NCBI GenBank assembly: GCA_016490735.1
Contig: JAEMWC010000133.1
Span: 137,501-201,500, forward strand
Length of the DNA: 64,000 nt
From: Pachyseris speciosa
Taxonomy: Eukaryota > Cnidaria > Anthozoa > Scleractinia > Pachyseridae
Reading direction: 5' to 3'
The position numbers and the translations under genes are program-made. Under the pieces are notes generated by a model. That model had not been told where the DNA came from, made no database searches, and saw only the letters and a program-made list of their open reading frames with translations. Each line of letters starts with the position of its first letter. Within the stretch, counting starts at the first letter, position 1. Shown here in pieces: positions 60,365 through 64,000 of the stretch.

Positions 60365-63300
60365 ATGGGAGTTTTTAATGCTCAAATAAATCAAGATAAA
60401 ACAGAAACTGGTGAAAGAGGCCCAGCTGGTCCAATTGGTCCCAAAGGTGAAAAAGGTGATAGAGGTCCAAAAGGTAATACAGGTGCAATTGGTCCACAAG
60501 GAGCTACTGGAGCTGTTGGTCCCAAAGGTGATGGATTTAGATTAACACAAGATGGTAATTATGACATTGAAAATAAACGTTTGACATATGTTGGTGATCC
60601 AGTAAATCATTATGATTCTGCTAACTTGGGATATGTTAATGATGCTGTTTTATCAATTGAAGGAACACGTGTTAATCCATTCAAATTTCTTCTTGAAGAT
60701 ACATCAAAAACAACTATTCTTAGAAATGCGAATAATCTGCAATTGGAAGATTTTGACAAAAGCCCTTACTCATTTAATAAAATAGCCTTGTCTTTTGTTA
60801 TTCCTACTGCTGGTCTTACAACTGTTCTTCGTTTTGATCTGACACAATTGGAAGTTTCAAAGTACACTTTAGTTGTTGAGTTTTATACTGATGGTAGCCC
60901 AAATAATGCAACAGTCGATGACGACAATCTGTCATCTAATTTAATTGAAAGAAAGGATTCAATAAAAAGAGCATTTCCAAAGACTCATCTTGTTGATGGT
61001 TATCTCAAAAGAATATTCTTCCTTGAAAAAACAAGTCATGGTTCCACATCAATGGAGTTATTGTTGATTTCACCATATTTACAAAATAATAAAAAACATT
61101 ATGTTATAGTTTATGGTGTTTATGGATTTTCTAATATCATTTTATCACATATTCACGACCCAGCTTTTGAAATAGAAGAAGGAAGAATTGTATTTAATCG
61201 TGAGCTTAAAATGAGTTTTCGTAGAATAGTCAATGTTGCACACCCTATATTACAACAAGACTGTGCAAATAAAAAATACGTTGATGATGCTGCCATATAT
61301 CTGACGAATAATAAAGCGAATATAGCATATGTTAATTCTAACTTTGTGAAAAAAGATGGAAGCGTTGCAATGACTTCTGATTTGAATCTTGGAGGTAACA
61401 AATTGACTAATGTAGCAGCGCCAACAGCAAACAATGATACAGCTACAAAGGGGTATGTTGATACTGAAATTGCTGGAATTACTGGCATTGATGTTTCACC
61501 ATTTCTTAAAAAAGATGGAAGTGTTGCAATGACTGGTGATCTTGACATGGGTGACAATAAAATAACAAATGTTGGGGCTCCAACTTCTGACAAAGATTCT
61601 GCCAACAAAAAGTATGTTGATGACCTTGTTTTTTCAGCATCAGGAGCTCAACGCAACCCTTCGCTTTTCTGTTAAAAGATATATCCAAGTCTTCTGTAGT
61701 TAGTGATGCAACAAACCTTCAAATTGAGAATTTTGATAGATCACCATACCACATAAACAAGTCCTCATTGTCTTTTATCATTTCACATAGTGGTAACTTT
61801 ACATCCAAAATTCGTTTTAATGTGACATCTTTGAGAAACAGTCAGTACACTTTTGTTGTTGAGTTTTACTCACCATCAGACCCAAGAAGTGCAACAGTCG
61901 ATTTAACCCTTCCAACTTTAAATATACGAGATGCGGGACAGCCGTTTCAAAAACCTTTTCCCAAACTCCACACGTTGATGGTTATATGAAGAAGCTTTTC
62001 CGAATCGAAAAAACCAGTGGTGGGCAAGCGGCAATACAGGTGGAACTTTCCAGCACAGCTCCTGCGTCTAACACCAAAACACATATCATCGTTTATGGGA
62101 CTATGGCTATCATACCAATTTGTCTTACTTTGTTCATGACCCAGCTTATGAAATTGAAAACGGTCATGTTGCGTTTGGTAGTAATGTTGACATGAAATTG
62201 AACAAAATCATCAACCTGCAGGATACCCCTCAAACCCACAAGATGCTGTAAACAAAAAGTATGTTGATGCTGAAATTGCTGGTATTGATGTTTCTCAATT
62301 TCTTAAAAAAGATGGAAGTGTTATAATGACCGGCAATCAGAATTTTGGGGGGTTTATTATTAGAGGCCATGGGATAGGAAACCAACCAGCAGATCTTGTG
62401 AATAAATCATATATTGACACTAATCTCGCATCAAAAAGCAGTATCGGTCAAACTCTACTTCGAGATGGAACACAAGAAATGACTGCTAATTTAAATCTGG
62501 CTGGTAACAAAGTGATCAACTGTGCAACACCAACTGCTAACAGAGATGCTGCCAATAAGTTTTATGTAGATGATAAAACTAAAGATATAATTGGATTTAC
62601 ATCTGATGGAAGCTTTGATTTTTTAAACAAACACTTGGAGAATGTTGGCCAGATTCATACTTCAGACTACATTGACATGAATAATAATAAAATAACAAAT
62701 TTAGCGGACGTGGCGAATGAAACTGATGCAGTGAACTTTAGAGTTTTAAATCGAGCTTCACAAACCATCAGAGCAAACACTTTATTATTGAATGGAACAA
62801 ATGCGATGGCAGCGGATATGAAACTTGGAGGGCATAAAATCATTAACTTGAAAGAAGGAACAAATAAAACCGATGCCGTAAATTTAGATCAATTAGAAAA
62901 AAGTCATATTTCATCTGCTTCTCATCCAAAGAATGCTTTCAAATATTTGATGAATGATATCGATGAAGTCAGTACTGAATATGGCTTGAAAGTTAATGGA
63001 TATGTCAATTTACCTCGTTCACCACATTTGATTTCAAAAAAGGTCATTGATATAGACTTGAATAAAGAAGCTAATCATGTTTACAGAGCTAGAATTGGAT
63101 TTAATATGTACACAATAAAAGATGGAAAATACACTTTCATTCTTGAATGGCTATTTCCTGATTATGAAGGAATGAGTCTTAGTAGTGTAACATTCAATGC
63201 AACTGGTGGAATTACAATTCATAAAACTGTAGGGAGAAAATTTGACAACAGAAATGAAGATCATTCGAGATATTTATTATGGGATTGAAAAACCATCAGC

Positions 63301-64000
63301 AAGTTCACCACCTGAATATTTATATTGTACGATTCATATTAATGCTAACCCAACTTATCCAAATAAGTACAAAGTTCATTGTGTTGCATATGGTATTGAT
63401 TTTGAAGCTGTAGACGTTCCATCAAGTGTTTACGACTTCTCTGAACCTTTCAAAATCGTGAATGAAACAATACAATTACAAACTGGTTTAGATTTGAATG
63501 GTTTTGATGTGAAAGAAAATGAAAATTGGTTGTTTGGTGGAGACAATGGTGAATTTACAATGCTGAATAATATTAATATGAACAGCTATTTAATAAAAGA
63601 GGCTAAACTTGGTGGTGATTTAAATCTAAATGGCCATAGAATTCATAATAATAGTTTGAAACTATTTCGTTCAAGCGTTACAGGTGTAATTATGGAAACA
63701 GCTTTCGATTTGGGTGGATTTGCTCTTTACAGGCCGAAATTAGGAGGTGATCTAAATTTGAATGGGAATGGAATAATTGGTCAAATACAATATTTAAATT
63801 GCTCTGTTAAAGCCAAACGAGGACATAATAAGAATGCTTTAAAGCCTGTATTGATAAATGGCTCTGATTTTTTAGTCATTCACAACAATAACTTTCACAT
63901 TAAGAATATGTATGTAATACAAGGAACAAAACCCGGAATATTTTATTTCAAGACAAAAGCTGAAGGTGGTAGGCCTTTGCCATTACCAGCAACAATTTTT
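60365..64000 (+). pseudogene. Collagen-stalked fibre gene of E2, multiply frameshifted, runs off the edge
   Basis: Anchor MGVFNAQINQD, then fourteen Gly-X-Y triplets and phage-fibre-type repeats as in E1. The frame breaks near 61660, 61965, 62095, 62225 and 63285 by single-base losses or gains compared with E1. Between about 62260 and 62700 the repeat modules differ from E1 in order and sequence, which suggests module exchange. The 3' end lies outside the window. Confidence 0.85.

Larger units (their letters stand above)
47111..64000 (-). mobile_element. Polinton/Maverick (adintovirus-like) element E2, inverted, partial
   Basis: It starts at 47111 with the same terminus as E1 and runs inward through PolB, a proline-rich ORF, AT-hook/zinc-finger protein, nuclease/BRO, integrase, PLA2, zinc ribbon, pVI-protease, hexon, penton, ATPase and fibre. 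It leaves the window inside the fibre gene. Orientation is opposite to E1. The E1 bases before 47111 (GAAGTT) would be the 6-bp target duplication. At least nine indel or stop lesions against E1 or expected frames show that it is not intact. Confidence 0.92.

Overview
The window looks like nuclear DNA from an anthozoan cnidarian, probably a stony coral. The basis is a tandem family of intronless class-A GPCR genes of cnidarian type, sitting in AT-rich DNA full of short fold-back transposons, a tRNA-derived SINE and microsatellites, and followed by two Polinton/Maverick (adintovirus-like) DNA elements. The species assignment is inference; no species-specific marker is visible.

Region 1 (1-32,832) is host DNA. 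It holds five intact single-exon receptor genes: four on the minus strand (232-1191, 2339-3292, 8229-9188, 24009-24914) and one on the plus strand (30942-31898). There are also three broken copies (5440-5696, 15080-16038, 21303-22243). Several genes carry the same 5' and 3' flanking blocks in the same order, so the array grew by segmental tandem duplication. Later insertions (16851-17284 and 17707-18985) split these blocks in one copy only.

Region 2 (32,833-47,110) is element E1, read left to right. It has a left terminal repeat, then a VLTF3-like late transcription factor, a membrane protein, a small ORF, two tandem collagen-stalked fibre genes, a small variable ORF and the packaging ATPase. 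After these come two structural ORFs, penton, an AT-hook protein, hexon (broken), a pVI-like protein, an adenain-type protease, a zinc-ribbon mini-protein, a phospholipase A2 (PLA2) protein, an integrase with chromodomain, and a BRO-N/nuclease gene cut off in mid-gene.

Region 3 (47,111-64,000, running off the edge) is element E2, a related copy in reverse orientation. Its PolB-side terminal repeat abuts the cut BRO-nuclease gene of E1 exactly. The simplest reading is that E2 inserted into E1, so the rest of E1 (nuclease end, PolB, right terminus) should lie beyond base 64,000. Both elements carry independent frameshifts and stops, so they look like decaying endogenous copies.

The most interesting signal is translational. 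In both copies the zinc-ribbon ORF, the PLA2 ORF and the integrase ORF are joined by two successive -1 overlaps. Each overlap has a canonical in-phase slippery heptamer (GGGAAAC, then AAAAAAC), a 6-7 nt spacer and a perfect or near-perfect stem. PLA2 and integrase lack the TATATG start context seen at most other genes. The first in-frame ATG of the integrase lies after its first catalytic Asp. This suggests a retrovirus-like graded polyprotein (zinc ribbon, PLA2, integrase) made by tandem -1 ribosomal frameshifting in a DNA virus/transposon, possibly placing integrase in the virion.
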